A DNA stretch of 32,695 nucleotides from a virus. Both the position numbers and the translations under genes were made by a program. A model generated the notes under the pieces. The model saw only the letters and a list, made by a program, of their open reading frames with translations, was not told the DNA's origin and ran no database searches. How positions within the stretch are numbered: position 1 is the first letter of the stretch; the number at the start of each line of letters is the position of its first letter. Shown here piece by piece: positions 13,631 through 20,680 of this stretch. The stretch lies in the IMG/VR virus record IMGVR_UViG_3300041417_000036, positions 1-32,695 of that record; one strand, 5' to 3'.

Positions 13631-13659
13631 TGACAACGCCTAAATGAAGGCGTTACATT
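13630..13659 (+). promoter_or_regulatory. Early promoter TTGACA-N18-TACATT
   Basis: TTGACA at 13630-13635 and TACATT at 13654-13659, spacing 18. The spacer shares ACNCCTAANTGNAG with the promoter at 10781. It drives the 13692 gene. Confidence 0.7.
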
Positions 13660-13691
13660 TGGGGCGTTGAGAGCAAACAAGGGGAAGTGAC

Positions 13692-14147
13692 ATGAAATAC
13701 GCATCGCTTGGTTCGATCAGCTCGGGAACGTTGCGAACCGAGGACTTGCTGGTCGCGTTCGCGGATGAACTTGAGCATCACGTGCAGCGCAACGCCGAGG
13801 AGTGGTGTTCCCGACGTGGGCGCAAGCGGCGCGACGAGTTGCTGGCGCTCGTTACCGAAACCCGCGATGGCAGCATCGAAGACGAAGGCGATTTGGCCGA
13901 CGCCGTGCTCGAGGAGTTGCAGGACGCACTCGGCGAGTTCGCACCGCCCTATACGTATTTCGGCGCTCATGAAGGTGACGGCGCGGATTTCGGTTACTGG
14001 CCGGCGTGGGATGCGATTGAGGAGCTGCCGCAAGTCGAGGATGGCGACGAAGCGAAGGCACTCGGCGAGGATTGCCGATTCGTGAACGATCATGGCAACG
14101 TGACGATTTACGGTGGTGACGGCTCGGTCATTTGGGCTTGCGTCTGA
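13692..14147 (+). CDS. Conserved hypothetical phage protein (151 aa)
   Basis: Begins MKYASLGSISSGTLRTEDLL, an opening I associate with a small early phage protein family of unknown function. Very acidic overall (many Glu and Asp), with a helical first half (ADELEHHVQRNAEEW) and a C-terminal CRFVNDHGNVTIYGGDGSV that looks like a beta hairpin. Strong AAGGGGAA Shine-Dalgarno. Transcribed from its own promoter at 13630. Confidence 0.7.
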   Translation: MKYASLGSISSGTLRTEDLLVAFADELEHHVQRNAEEWCSRRGRKRRDELLALVTETRDGSIEDEGDLADAVLEELQDALGEFAPPYTYFGAHEGDGADFGYWPAWDAIEELPQVEDGDEAKALGEDCRFVNDHGNVTIYGGDGSVIWACV

Positions 14148-14165
14148 AGCAGAGGAACGACTGAC

Positions 14166-14363
14166 ATGACCCCGGAAATCCTCGCCGAACTGTCCCGTAT
14201 CCGCAAGGCTATGGTCGCCGCCCTCCGCGAAAAGCCGAAGAACATCGCCCTGTACCATCGACTCGCGGATCAGCACCGCTGCACCCTGCACGCAGCCAAC
14301 CCCGCGATGAAAGCGGCATGGGAAGGCTGCCACATGCAGACCTATGGCAAGGTGCCGGGGTGA
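14166..14363 (+). CDS. Hypothetical small helical protein (65 aa)
   Basis: A 65-residue basic helical protein (LAELSRIRKAMVAALREKPK). It is not recognised. AGAGGAA lies ahead of ATG. It follows the 13692 gene after 18 bases and is the last gene before the strong terminator at 14377. Confidence 0.6.
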   Translation: MTPEILAELSRIRKAMVAALREKPKNIALYHRLADQHRCTLHAANPAMKAAWEGCHMQTYGKVPG

Positions 14364-14376
14364 TCGAGCCAACTTG

Positions 14377-14407
14377 AACCGGCCCTAACGGGGCCGGTTT
14401 TTCTTTG
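14377..14407 (+). terminator. Strong intrinsic terminator
   Basis: AACCGGCCC, loop TAACG, GGGCCGGTT: a perfect nine-base stem followed by TTTTTCTTT. It ends the early transcript 13 bases after the 14166 gene. Confidence 0.92.
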
Positions 14408-14524
14408 TAACAATTCGTGATTATACAATTGCCAAATGTAGGCGCTTCATATCATCACAATCTGATCTGGGAATGTCTCAAGACGAGGCCGGGATATTAC
14501 CGGCGAGCAGACAAGGGGAAAGCC

Positions 14525-14725
14525 ATGCACGTCTCACAACTCACTATCACGTCTCGCAAGCTGGTCGACGGCCGCTACGTCGGGGACCTGCAAAACCAAG
14601 CGGGGCGCACGCTGCACTACGTCGAAAGCGATTGTCACACTGGCGTAGTCGCCGAGATGTTCAAGCAATACATCTTGACCACGCTTCGCGGCAAGCGCGT
14701 TCACGTCGAAACGGAGATTGCTTGA
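14525..14725 (+). CDS. Hypothetical small protein (66 aa)
   Basis: The start at 14525 has AAGGGG eight bases upstream; the same frame is open further up to 14417 but without a ribosome site. Beta-rich opening (VSQLTITSRKLVDGRYVGDL), then a helix (VVAEMFKQYILTTLRGK). Not recognised. Its stop overlaps the next start (TGATG). Confidence 0.6.
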   Translation: MHVSQLTITSRKLVDGRYVGDLQNQAGRTLHYVESDCHTGVVAEMFKQYILTTLRGKRVHVETEIA

Positions 14726-14925
14726 TGAAATGGCGCAAGGGTACTTGGGGCGAACGCCTAGCCGCTGACAAGCGGTTTCTGGCGTTCGTCGAAACGTTGC
14801 CGCCAACCGAGCAAAACAAAGCCCGGTTGGTTGCAGCGCGACAAGCGGTCGATCGGTACGAGATCGAGCGCAAAGCCGTAGCTAAACTGAGAGTTTCGAA
14901 CCCCTTGTCGCCTAAGCGGAGGTAG
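14725..14925 (+). CDS. Hypothetical small basic protein (66 aa)
   Basis: Coupled to the preceding gene through TGATG. A basic helical protein (ERLAADKRFLAFVETLPP, ending VAKLRVSNPLSPKRR). The last codons form one arm of an 11-base hairpin (14904-14933). Not recognised. Confidence 0.6.
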   Translation: MKWRKGTWGERLAADKRFLAFVETLPPTEQNKARLVAARQAVDRYEIERKAVAKLRVSNPLSPKRR

Positions 14926-14963
14926 GCGACAAGCGAACCGGCCCTAGCGGGCCGGTTTTTCTT
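14904..14963 (+). terminator. Tandem hairpins: 11-bp stem, then intrinsic terminator
   Basis: First CTTGTCGCCTA, loop of eight, TAGGCGACAAG (14904-14933), spanning the stop codon of the 14725 gene. Then AACCGGCCC, loop TAGC, GGGCCGGTT (14936-14957) followed by TTTTTCTTTG. The second stem is the same sequence as the terminator at 14377. It stops rightward transcription facing the convergent HTH gene. Confidence 0.88.
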
Positions 14964-15291
14964 TGCGCAGCTCCGAGGCAATCCACAGCATGTGTCGCGC
15001 TTTCTGCTCGAGGTGATTCGCCATGAGCTCGTTAGCCCAGCTCGGCGGAACCCGATCGCCAAGCGTCCAGGCCGTGACGCTAGACCAGCTCACGCGATCG
15101 CCGAGCACGGCTAGGACGCTGGCGTGCCGTCCGAGGTAGCTTTCCGCTTCGCGCCTGCCGCCGGCCGGCGCTCGAGGCCATAGGCGCACGGCGATATGCC
15201 AGATTGACGGTCTCACGACGCGCCCATGACCCAAATCAGGGTGCCCGATTGGTGCGTGCTCCACACTAGGCGCGCTGTCGAGCTCGAACAT
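14944..15291 (-). CDS. Probable HTH DNA-binding protein (115 aa)
   Basis: A convergent gene whose last 55 residues look like a phage HTH: VLAVLGDRVSWSSVTAWTLG, then PPSWANELMANHLEQKARHM and LWIASELRKEKPAR. This pattern (pseudo-HTH, then a helix with KARHML-x-IASEL) is seen in small phage transcription regulators. Start at ATG 15291 (MFELDSAPSVEH), with GGGAGTAGG some distance upstream; an in-frame GTG at 15336 is less likely. Its stop lies inside the rightward terminator. It may control the flanking early genes. Confidence 0.65.
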   Translation of the reverse strand: MFELDSAPSVEHAPIGHPDLGHGRVVRPSIWHIAVRLWPRAPAGGRREAESYLGRHASVLAVLGDRVSWSSVTAWTLGDRVPPSWANELMANHLEQKARHMLWIASELRKEKPAR

Positions 15292-15683
15292 GGCGCCGAG
15301 CCTACTCCCGCGATCGAGGCGCGCTAGCCTGTGCACCGCGCCGCGGCGCTTTTCAGATCAAATTATTGTGATAGACACCGCGCCAGCGCACGGTACGCCC
15401 TTAAAGCGCTGTACCTTGGTTTCGAGCTCCCAGGCGCAAAGACCTTAGCTGCGTCAAGCGGTTAGCGGCGCGCGACGCGCCTGGTGCGCTTTCGATCGAG
15501 GCTCGGAGGGGCAAAACCGTTCGACCGAATCGCGCCTGTGACCTACCGTTCTGTACACAGGCTAAGGGTGCATGCCGCAGCGTAAAGCCCGCACCGATCG
15601 GCCCACGCGCAAGTGCGTATGAAGGCACCCCAACGTGTATCCCCTCCCCGGAAATTTTCTTTTTGATAGGTATCCCGCTACGC
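15292..15683. other. Intergenic region without a convincing gene
   Basis: About 390 bases between the leftward HTH gene and the promoter of the methyltransferase. The minus strand is open for 99 codons (15401-15700), but it lacks a ribosome site and overlaps the methyltransferase promoter. It contains several self-complementary stretches (for example GGCGCGCGACGCGCC at 15461-15480). No tRNA or terminator was recognised. It should hold the leftward promoter of the HTH gene; no good consensus was found. Confidence 0.5.
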
Positions 15684-15712
15684 TTGCCTCCCCGCCCCAT
15701 GTGCGCTACAAG
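15684..15712 (+). promoter_or_regulatory. Promoter TTGCCT-N17-TACAAG, possibly leaderless start
   Basis: The -35 is at 15684-15689 and the -10 at 15707-15712. The predicted transcription start falls on or next to the A of the ATG at 15720, and no Shine-Dalgarno precedes that ATG. Related sites occur at 16658, 17592, 21681 and 25065. Confidence 0.55.
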
Positions 15713-15719
15713 CGACTAC

Positions 15720-16661
15720 ATGCCCACCCCGTACCTGATCGCCACCGGCGACTGTCGCGCCTTGCTCCCACGCATGGCGCCCGAGTGCATAAATTGCATC
15801 GTCACGAGCCCACCTTATTGGGGCTTGCGCGATTACGGCGTCGCCGGCCAGATCGGGCTCGAAGCCAAGCCCGACGACTATGTTGCCCAACTAACCGCCA
15901 TCTTCCGCGAAGCGCGACGCGCCTTGCGCCCTGATGGGACGCTCTGGCTAAATCTTGGAGACAGCTACGCGGGAAGCGCTAAAGGTGGCAACCCTGGGCA
16001 CTCGGAGCATATCAAGCAAAAAATTAACGAGGGATCACTAACTGTGCGAGATCGCGTGCAGTTAACGCCCGAATTAAAACCCAAAGACCTCTGCGGCATC
16101 CCCTGGCGCGTCGCGTTCGCCCTCCAGGCCGACGGGTGGTATTTGCGGCAGGACATCATCTGGCACAAACCCAATCCCATGCCTGAGAGCGTCATGGATC
16201 GCTGCACCAAGGCGCACGAGTATTTGTTCTTGCTAAGCAAGAGCGAGAAGTATTACTATGATGCGCAGGCGGTAAAGGAAGATGCCGCGCCCGCTAGCGC
16301 TGCTCGTTATAATTACGCTTTTGGCGGTGCTAAATCCGAACAGCTAACCGCAGAGGAAGCAGCTGGCCCGGGGACGCGCACGCACCCGATTGGGGAGCGA
16401 AAATCGGATGGCAAGCGCAACAAGCGCAGCGTCTGGACCGTCGGCTCGGCTCCCTTCCGTGAAGCTCACTTTGCCACCTTCCCGCCCGCCCTCATCGAGC
16501 CCGCGATCCTCGCTGGCTGCCCACCCGGTGGCGTCGTCCTCGACCCCTTTGGCGGCGCCGGCACCACCGCCCTCGTGGCGACCCGCCTCGGCCGCCGCTC
16601 GATTACGATGGAGCTCAACCCCGCCTACGTCGAGATGGCCGAGCGCCGACTGGCTCGTTGA
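15720..16661 (+). CDS. DNA methyltransferase, N6-adenine/N4-cytosine, beta class
   Basis: A 313-residue amino-methyltransferase. The catalytic motif IV TSPPYWGLRDYG comes first (near residue 29) and the SAM-binding motif I DPFGGAGTTALVA comes near the C-terminus, so the order is that of the beta class, as in many stand-alone phage enzymes (DNA_methylase family). It would transfer a methyl group from SAM to an amino group of A or C in DNA and could protect phage DNA or tune expression. No partner restriction gene is present. Start at 15720 (MPTPYLIATGD); an upstream in-frame ATG at 15699 overlaps the promoter. Confidence 0.9.
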   Translation: MPTPYLIATGDCRALLPRMAPECINCIVTSPPYWGLRDYGVAGQIGLEAKPDDYVAQLTAIFREARRALRPDGTLWLNLGDSYAGSAKGGNPGHSEHIKQKINEGSLTVRDRVQLTPELKPKDLCGIPWRVAFALQADGWYLRQDIIWHKPNPMPESVMDRCTKAHEYLFLLSKSEKYYYDAQAVKEDAAPASAARYNYAFGGAKSEQLTAEEAAGPGTRTHPIGERKSDGKRNKRSVWTVGSAPFREAHFATFPPALIEPAILAGCPPGGVVLDPFGGAGTTALVATRLGRRSITMELNPAYVEMAERRLAR

Positions 16662-16686
16662 CGCCCCCACCCTGATGCGCTACAAC
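16658..16686 (+). promoter_or_regulatory. Promoter TTGACG-N17-TACAAC
   Basis: The -35 (16658-16663) overlaps the methyltransferase stop; the -10 is at 16681-16686. It is followed by a leader with AGAGGAG before ATG 16714. Confidence 0.6.
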
Positions 16687-16713
16687 CGACTACCCCTTAG
16701 AGGAGCAACGCGC

Positions 16714-16947
16714 ATGGCCCGACTCACCCTGGTGATCGAAACCGAGATCGTCCGCGGCAAAGGCACCAACGCCGATCCCCTGCGCCGCATCACGCAATAC
16801 TGGGCCGTCGATGGTGTGGAGCGCCTGCTCGCCGAATCGGACGACCCGTGCGCGCCGCACAAGATGCCGGCCGGTTTACGCGACGATCCTGTGCGCACAG
16901 CAAATCAGTTTGCGGAGTCCGTGCTCGCCGAGACTCACGGCGCATGA
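16714..16947 (+). CDS. Hypothetical small protein (77 aa)
   Basis: AGAGGAG stands ahead of ATG 16714. Starts with a beta strand (MARLTLVIETEIVRGKGT), then PLRRITQYWAVDGVERLLAE, and ends with a helix (QFAESVLAETHGA). This resembles small phage proteins of unknown function with an opening that reads like a ligand-binding strand. Its stop overlaps a 22-codon frame (ATGA). Confidence 0.6.
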   Translation: MARLTLVIETEIVRGKGTNADPLRRITQYWAVDGVERLLAESDDPCAPHKMPAGLRDDPVRTANQFAESVLAETHGA

Positions 16948-17012
16948 CTCGTCTCCGCGACGCCCTGTGGCTCATCCTCCAGGCCGTCAAGCAGTGGCTG
17001 GGGCGGCGATGA
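16944..17012 (+). CDS. Micro-ORF (22 aa)
   Basis: ATG at 16944 overlaps the preceding TGA and its own TGA overlaps the next ATG, both as ATGA. The peptide MTRLRDALWLILQAVKQWLG plus two arginines is a short amphipathic or membrane-active helix. Its coding status is suggested only by the double overlap; it might simply couple translation of the next gene. Confidence 0.4.
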   Translation: MTRLRDALWLILQAVKQWLGRR

Positions 17013-17242
17013 CGAAAATCGAACGCATCTTCCACGCTTGCTTCACCCACCGCCACGGCCTCACCTGTCATGAGCTGGCGAACCTCGTCTACACCGACGC
17101 CGACGGCGGTCCTTTAGGCGCCACGCAGTCCATCGAGGTTCTCACCCACTATCTCAACAAGCGCTACCTGCGCCCTCTCGGCTGGCAGATCGCCGCTGAG
17201 CACGGCGGCTCGGGCGCCAAGCGGAGGCTGGTGAAGCTATGA
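17009..17242 (+). CDS. Small winged-helix-like protein (77 aa), paralogue of 6570-6899
   Basis: Shows the same pattern as the C-terminal 75 residues of the minus-strand protein at 6570-6899: RIFHACFTHRHGLTCHELAN against RFELLCHLLLGDGHSCDELF, then YTDADGGPLG against YRDDPTGGPLKG, then a helix ending LGWQI against LGLTV and a closing basic strand. It is probably DNA-binding. ATGA overlaps connect it to both neighbours. Two copies in opposite modules suggest duplication and different targets. Confidence 0.6.
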   Translation: MTKIERIFHACFTHRHGLTCHELANLVYTDADGGPLGATQSIEVLTHYLNKRYLRPLGWQIAAEHGGSGAKRRLVKL

Positions 17243-17583
17243 CGCTGACCGACGCCCAATTCTTCGCCCAGCACCCCGACCGCCAGGCGCGCATCCGCCT
17301 GCCCGAGGGTCTCATCACTACCGACAAGCGCACCCACCACACCTCCGTCACCCACGAGTGCGAGCTCGATTTCCGGCGGCTCGGCCCGCACGACCGTAAC
17401 CGCCGGCGCATCCTGGTGTGGCGCGTGCCTCACAATCACCCCACGCACCCCGACCACATGATGCGCATCCCCTTCCTGCTGTTCGCCGATGAGAGCGTGG
17501 AGGACGACGACGCCACCCTGCTCCCCATCCTTTCCGAGATCATGAGGAACGCGGCGAAGGAGCAGAATGCGAGCCTCATCTAA
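17239..17583 (+). CDS. Hypothetical protein (114 aa)
   Basis: Not recognised. Reads as a compact alpha/beta protein: MTLTDAQFFAQHPDRQARIR, then CELDFRRLGPHDRNRRRILV, and a C-terminal helix. The opening QFFAQHPDRQARIRLP is reminiscent of small phage proteins of unknown role. Coupled to the preceding gene by ATGA; ends just before a promoter. Confidence 0.6.
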   Translation: MTLTDAQFFAQHPDRQARIRLPEGLITTDKRTHHTSVTHECELDFRRLGPHDRNRRRILVWRVPHNHPTHPDHMMRIPFLLFADESVEDDDATLLPILSEIMRNAAKEQNASLI

Positions 17584-17591
17584 AATAGTTC

Positions 17592-17620
17592 TTGCCCCCC
17601 GCACTACCTAGTGCTACATC
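17592..17620 (+). promoter_or_regulatory. Promoter TTGCCC-N17-TACATC of the sugar island
   Basis: The -35 is at 17592-17597 and the -10 at 17615-17620. The leader runs about 115 bases to the RHH gene and contains the palindrome at 17659. It would transcribe the RHH gene and the glycosylation island. Confidence 0.55.
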
Positions 17621-17658
17621 CACACTCGCTCGCGTTGTTCCCCCCTGTCGCGAGCAGC

Positions 17659-17675
17659 GCCCGCCTTCGGCGGGC
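17659..17675. repeat. GCCCGCC-TTC-GGCGGGC palindrome in a leader
   Basis: Perfect seven-base arms, flanked on both sides by GCAGCGCC-like sequence. In the untranslated leader between the 17592 promoter and the RHH gene; a member of the dispersed family. Confidence 0.6.
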
Positions 17676-17738
17676 AGCGCCCCGGCGGAGGTCCCTCACC
17701 TAACCCCCCACCCGCCGGGGCGCATCGAGGAGCGAACG

Positions 17739-17912
17739 TTGCCCAAGGACCGCCCGACCTCCTTCCGCCTCCCAGCCGACATCAAGCAGGGCTTGAAGGA
17801 GGCGGCGAGCGAGCAGCGCGTGGCGCAAGCGTATTTGATTCGCGAGATCATACGCTATTGGCTGGCTGCGAGGAAACGGCAGAAGAAGCGGATCGAGATA
17901 GGGAAGCCATAA
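17739..17912 (+). CDS. Ribbon-helix-helix (Arc/CopG-like) regulator
   Basis: TTG start at 17739 with GAGGAG six to seven bases upstream. The 57-residue protein has the RHH layout: strand PTSFRLPADI, helix KQGLKEAASEQ, then RVAQAYLIREIIRYWLAARK and a very basic tail (KRQKKRIEIGKP). RHH proteins bind operators as dimers through the N-terminal strand. As the first gene after the promoter at 17592 it may autoregulate the sugar island. Confidence 0.75.
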   Translation: MPKDRPTSFRLPADIKQGLKEAASEQRVAQAYLIREIIRYWLAARKRQKKRIEIGKP

Positions 17913-17922
17913 GGAGCCCACC

Positions 17923-18135
17923 ATGAAGTACGTGATGATCGCAATTCTGATGAACTCTCTCATCGCCTCTCTGCACGACAGCAAGGAGGCGTGCGAAGGC
18001 CGCGCCGCGATCGTGCGCGAGAAGGTCGGCAACGCCAAGTGCGTGGAAGCGCCGGGTGTCTCAGGGTTCGCGTCGAGCTATTCAGGATCTTTGCTTTGCT
18101 TCGACAGCACCGGGCACGTCTCGGAGTGCAAATGA
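17923..18135 (+). CDS. Small exported protein (70 aa)
   Basis: AAGGAG precedes the ATG. An N-terminal hydrophobic segment (MKYVMIAILMNSLIASL) can act as a signal peptide or anchor; four cysteines follow (C24, C40, C59, C69), possibly disulphide-bonded in the periplasm. Not recognised. It is coupled to the glycosyltransferase by ATGA. Confidence 0.6.
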   Translation: MKYVMIAILMNSLIASLHDSKEACEGRAAIVREKVGNAKCVEAPGVSGFASSYSGSLLCFDSTGHVSECK

Positions 18136-19214
18136 AAATCGCCGTAGCCACCACAACGATCCGAGTCCCCGTGGCGATGCGCGCGCTGGCGGCCTGCGCC
18201 CCGGCTGTTCGCTTCTTCGTTGCCGGTGACCGCAATAGCCCGCATGCCGAGATCGAGGCGCTGTGTCGTGAGATCGGCAATGCCGAGTATCATGGCCCGA
18301 CGAAGCTATCCGACATGACCAGCATACGCGATCTGACAGCGCGTCCCTACGCCCCATACTTCTCATCGTGCCGCCGCAACATCGCCCTGCTCGCTGCGCT
18401 CAAGTGGGCCGCTGATGTCATCGTGCTGTGGGACGACGATAATTTGGCGATCGACTCGGACTACTTCATCAACTTCGAGACGCTGTTTCAGCGGTGGGAC
18501 CGCCCTGATACCCATCGCCCATGGCACGGCCTCCAAGCCACCGGCCCCTGGTTCGATCCCGGCTCCCTCACCCTTCCCCCCGTCCACCACCGCGGGTTCC
18601 CCCATGCGTACCGGGTACGTGGCGATAGCCCCCCTTGTGACGTGCCATCCGTACTGCGCCCAGTCACGGGCGCGAAGGTGGGTGTTGCGGCGGGTCTATG
18701 GCTCGGAGATCCTGATATCGATGCCTGCGACCGCATTGCCGGTGCCCCTCGCGTTCACGGCATCGCCGAGATTGCCCGAGCAGGCGTGGTGGTGGACCCC
18801 AAGCAAACCTGGACGGTGTTCAACAGCCAGAACACCGCGTTCGTGCGCGAGCTCGCCCCCGCCATGATGATGCTCCCCGGCGTCGGGCGCCACGAGGACA
18901 TCTGGGCGAGCCTGATCACCCAGCGCGTGATGCGCGAGTTGGGCTACGTCACGCACTTTGGCCTGCCGCTGGTTTACCAGGAGCGAAACCCCCACGACCT
19001 GCACGACGATCTCGCCGCCGAGACCTTCGGCATGCGCCACACGCTCGACTTTGCAGCGTGGCTGGACGGGTTGTCATGTTCCGGCTGGCCCACCGCGTCG
19101 GTCGTGCAGATCCTGAGCGACATTTACGCGGCGATGCGCGATCTGCCGTGGATGCCCCCGCAGGTCCGCGAGGCGGGCCTCGCGTGGTGCGACGACGTGG
19201 AGAAGGTCCTATGA
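18132..19214 (+). CDS. Glycosyltransferase-like protein, RGP/STELLO type
   Basis: A 360-residue GT-A-fold protein. Visible: RRNIALLAALKWAADVIVLW, then DDDN (101-104, the DXD metal/nucleotide site), GLWLGDPDIDA (188-198), NSQNTAF (231-237) and GRHEDIWAS (252-260). These match the pattern of reversibly glycosylated polypeptides and STELLO-like transferases (GT75-related), which act on UDP-sugars. In a phage it may glycosylate DNA, a virion protein or a surface polymer. ATG at 18132 overlaps the preceding stop; an in-frame start at 17991 is not supported. It is the first of three transferases in the island. Confidence 0.75.
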   Translation: MKIAVATTTIRVPVAMRALAACAPAVRFFVAGDRNSPHAEIEALCREIGNAEYHGPTKLSDMTSIRDLTARPYAPYFSSCRRNIALLAALKWAADVIVLWDDDNLAIDSDYFINFETLFQRWDRPDTHRPWHGLQATGPWFDPGSLTLPPVHHRGFPHAYRVRGDSPPCDVPSVLRPVTGAKVGVAAGLWLGDPDIDACDRIAGAPRVHGIAEIARAGVVVDPKQTWTVFNSQNTAFVRELAPAMMMLPGVGRHEDIWASLITQRVMRELGYVTHFGLPLVYQERNPHDLHDDLAAETFGMRHTLDFAAWLDGLSCSGWPTASVVQILSDIYAAMRDLPWMPPQVREAGLAWCDDVEKVL

Positions 19215-19393
19215 GCGACAGGCTGAACAAGTTCTTTGTTGGTTCGCAGGGTGACGGCTTGCGGATTCTCAACCCGCCACGCGGCATCATCTCTCATGAT
19301 GATGCGATCGAACTCGCCGCGTGGTTGGTGCTGCTGGCCGGGGATTTCGACGGCGAGAAGTTCATGGCCGTGCTCGAGGACTTGAAGAAATGA
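19211..19393 (+). CDS. Small phage protein (60 aa)
   Basis: ATGA overlaps on both sides place it between two glycosyltransferases. The sequence LRILNPPRGIISHDDAIELA, then AWLVLLAGDF, resembles small phage proteins with a conserved ...AL-x-LAAWLV-x-LAD pattern of unknown role. An accessory or regulatory role in the operon is possible. Confidence 0.6.
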   Translation: MSDRLNKFFVGSQGDGLRILNPPRGIISHDDAIELAAWLVLLAGDFDGEKFMAVLEDLKK

Positions 19394-20679
19394 ACCGCAT
19401 CGCCCTCGCGTTCCTCACCAAGGATAAAGTCGACCTCTCGGTCCAGTCGATCGAGCCCCTTCTCGACATCCCCGGCGTGGACAGCTGGTGGATCGACGGC
19501 AGCGATACCGTGGCGGGGCAGAAGCTGCCCCTGATGTACCCGGTGGTGCGCGCGGTGCGCAGCAACATCCGCGGCGGTCCTGATGCCGCTGTCTGCTACG
19601 CTTTGACCGAGATGCTCGCGCAGAGTTGGGACGGCAAGGGCAACGGCGTAGGCTATGACTACGTCGGCATCGTGGAGAACGACGTCCTCCTTGACCCCAA
19701 CTGGTTCCCCGACACCTTCTCTTTGTTCGAGCGCGCCCGCGACTTCGGCCTCGAGGCCGGCATGGTGAGCGCTCGCGCTTACGAGGACCGCGTGCTCGCT
19801 CAGGTCGACGATACCTTCGCCCTGATGCACAACCTCGGCTACGGCATGTTCATCGCCACGCGCCAAGCGGCTCAACTCTGGCTGCGTCATTTCCGCACCT
19901 GCCAGGCGATCGAGAACCGCCGCATGTTCGCCCAGCTCGCCGGCGTCGACATCGCGTCGTTCTGGGCGTTCGGCGCCCAGCAGTGCGGCCTCGTGAGCGA
20001 CTGGCACGTCGGCACGGTGCTCGCCGCCCACGGCCTCGCGTGCCTCGCCCTGACCCCTGCGCGCTGCCGCATGATCGGCCAGGACCCGCCGCTCGATGAG
20101 CAGGGCCTCGTGCTCGCCACCGGCCCCGTGCATCACGACATCATGTACGGTCCCGAGCCGATCGTTCGGCGTTTCGGGATCCGTACCGCGCGCATCCGCG
20201 CATGTGTCGAGATGCTGGATGGAAGGCAGGTGGCGGGGACGTGGCGCCCCGGCGGCGCCGACCTGCACCAGCCCCAGCCCGACGGCACCACCGTGATCTT
20301 CGCCCATCAGCTCGCCGGCCTGGGTGCCGAGTGGAGCGACAGCTGGCGACTCGCTCGTGGTCCCGGCCCGTTCTCGTGGCGCGCCGCCGAGCCCGAGGCT
20401 ACCCTGCAGGTCGAGCTCTGCGGCCCCATCGTCTTCCTGCTCTCAGGCCCCGGCCGCGCCGCTATCACGCAAGCCGGCTACGAGACCAAGCCCGACCTGC
20501 CAGAGGGCGACATCGCCAGCGTCCTGCTCCCCGCCGCCGTGTCGTGCCGCCCCGTGATGCTCACGGCGCTCGACGCCGGGGTGACGGTGCACGGCATCGT
20601 GGTGCGCGAGCCCCAACCCTCCATCCCCGGGTGGAGCTTCGATTGGAACGCTTTACCCGCCGCAGGCGGGGAGGAGTGA
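19390..20679 (+). CDS. Glycosyltransferase-like protein with C-terminal beta domain
   Basis: A 429-residue protein. The first 240 residues look like a GT-A transferase: NRIALAFLTKDKVDLSVQSI, later YDYVGIVENDVLLDPNWF, where E96-N-D98 takes the place of DXD. After residue 290 a beta-rich domain (SFDW, RLARGPGPFSW, ATLQVELCGPIVFLL) resembles a carbohydrate-binding or jelly-roll module. Start at 19390 is fixed by ATGA overlap. The last codons contain one CCCGCC/GGCGGG palindrome (LPAAGG). Which sugar and acceptor are used is unknown. Confidence 0.65.
   Translation: MNRIALAFLTKDKVDLSVQSIEPLLDIPGVDSWWIDGSDTVAGQKLPLMYPVVRAVRSNIRGGPDAAVCYALTEMLAQSWDGKGNGVGYDYVGIVENDVLLDPNWFPDTFSLFERARDFGLEAGMVSARAYEDRVLAQVDDTFALMHNLGYGMFIATRQAAQLWLRHFRTCQAIENRRMFAQLAGVDIASFWAFGAQQCGLVSDWHVGTVLAAHGLACLALTPARCRMIGQDPPLDEQGLVLATGPVHHDIMYGPEPIVRRFGIRTARIRACVEMLDGRQVAGTWRPGGADLHQPQPDGTTVIFAHQLAGLGAEWSDSWRLARGPGPFSWRAAEPEATLQVELCGPIVFLLSGPGRAAITQAGYETKPDLPEGDIASVLLPAAVSCRPVMLTALDAGVTVHGIVVREPQPSIPGWSFDWNALPAAGGEE
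20656..20670. repeat. CCCGCC-GCA-GGCGGG palindrome, coding copy
   Basis: Lies in the last codons of the 19390 gene, read in frame as PAAGG. Same frame phase as the copy at 21338 (PAEGG). Confidence 0.55.
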
Positions 20680-20680
20680 C

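Noticed and set aside
15401-15700. 99-codon minus-strand frame in the intergenic region
   Set aside because: No ribosome site, overlap with the methyltransferase promoter and start, and no recognisable protein pattern. It cannot be excluded without a homology search.
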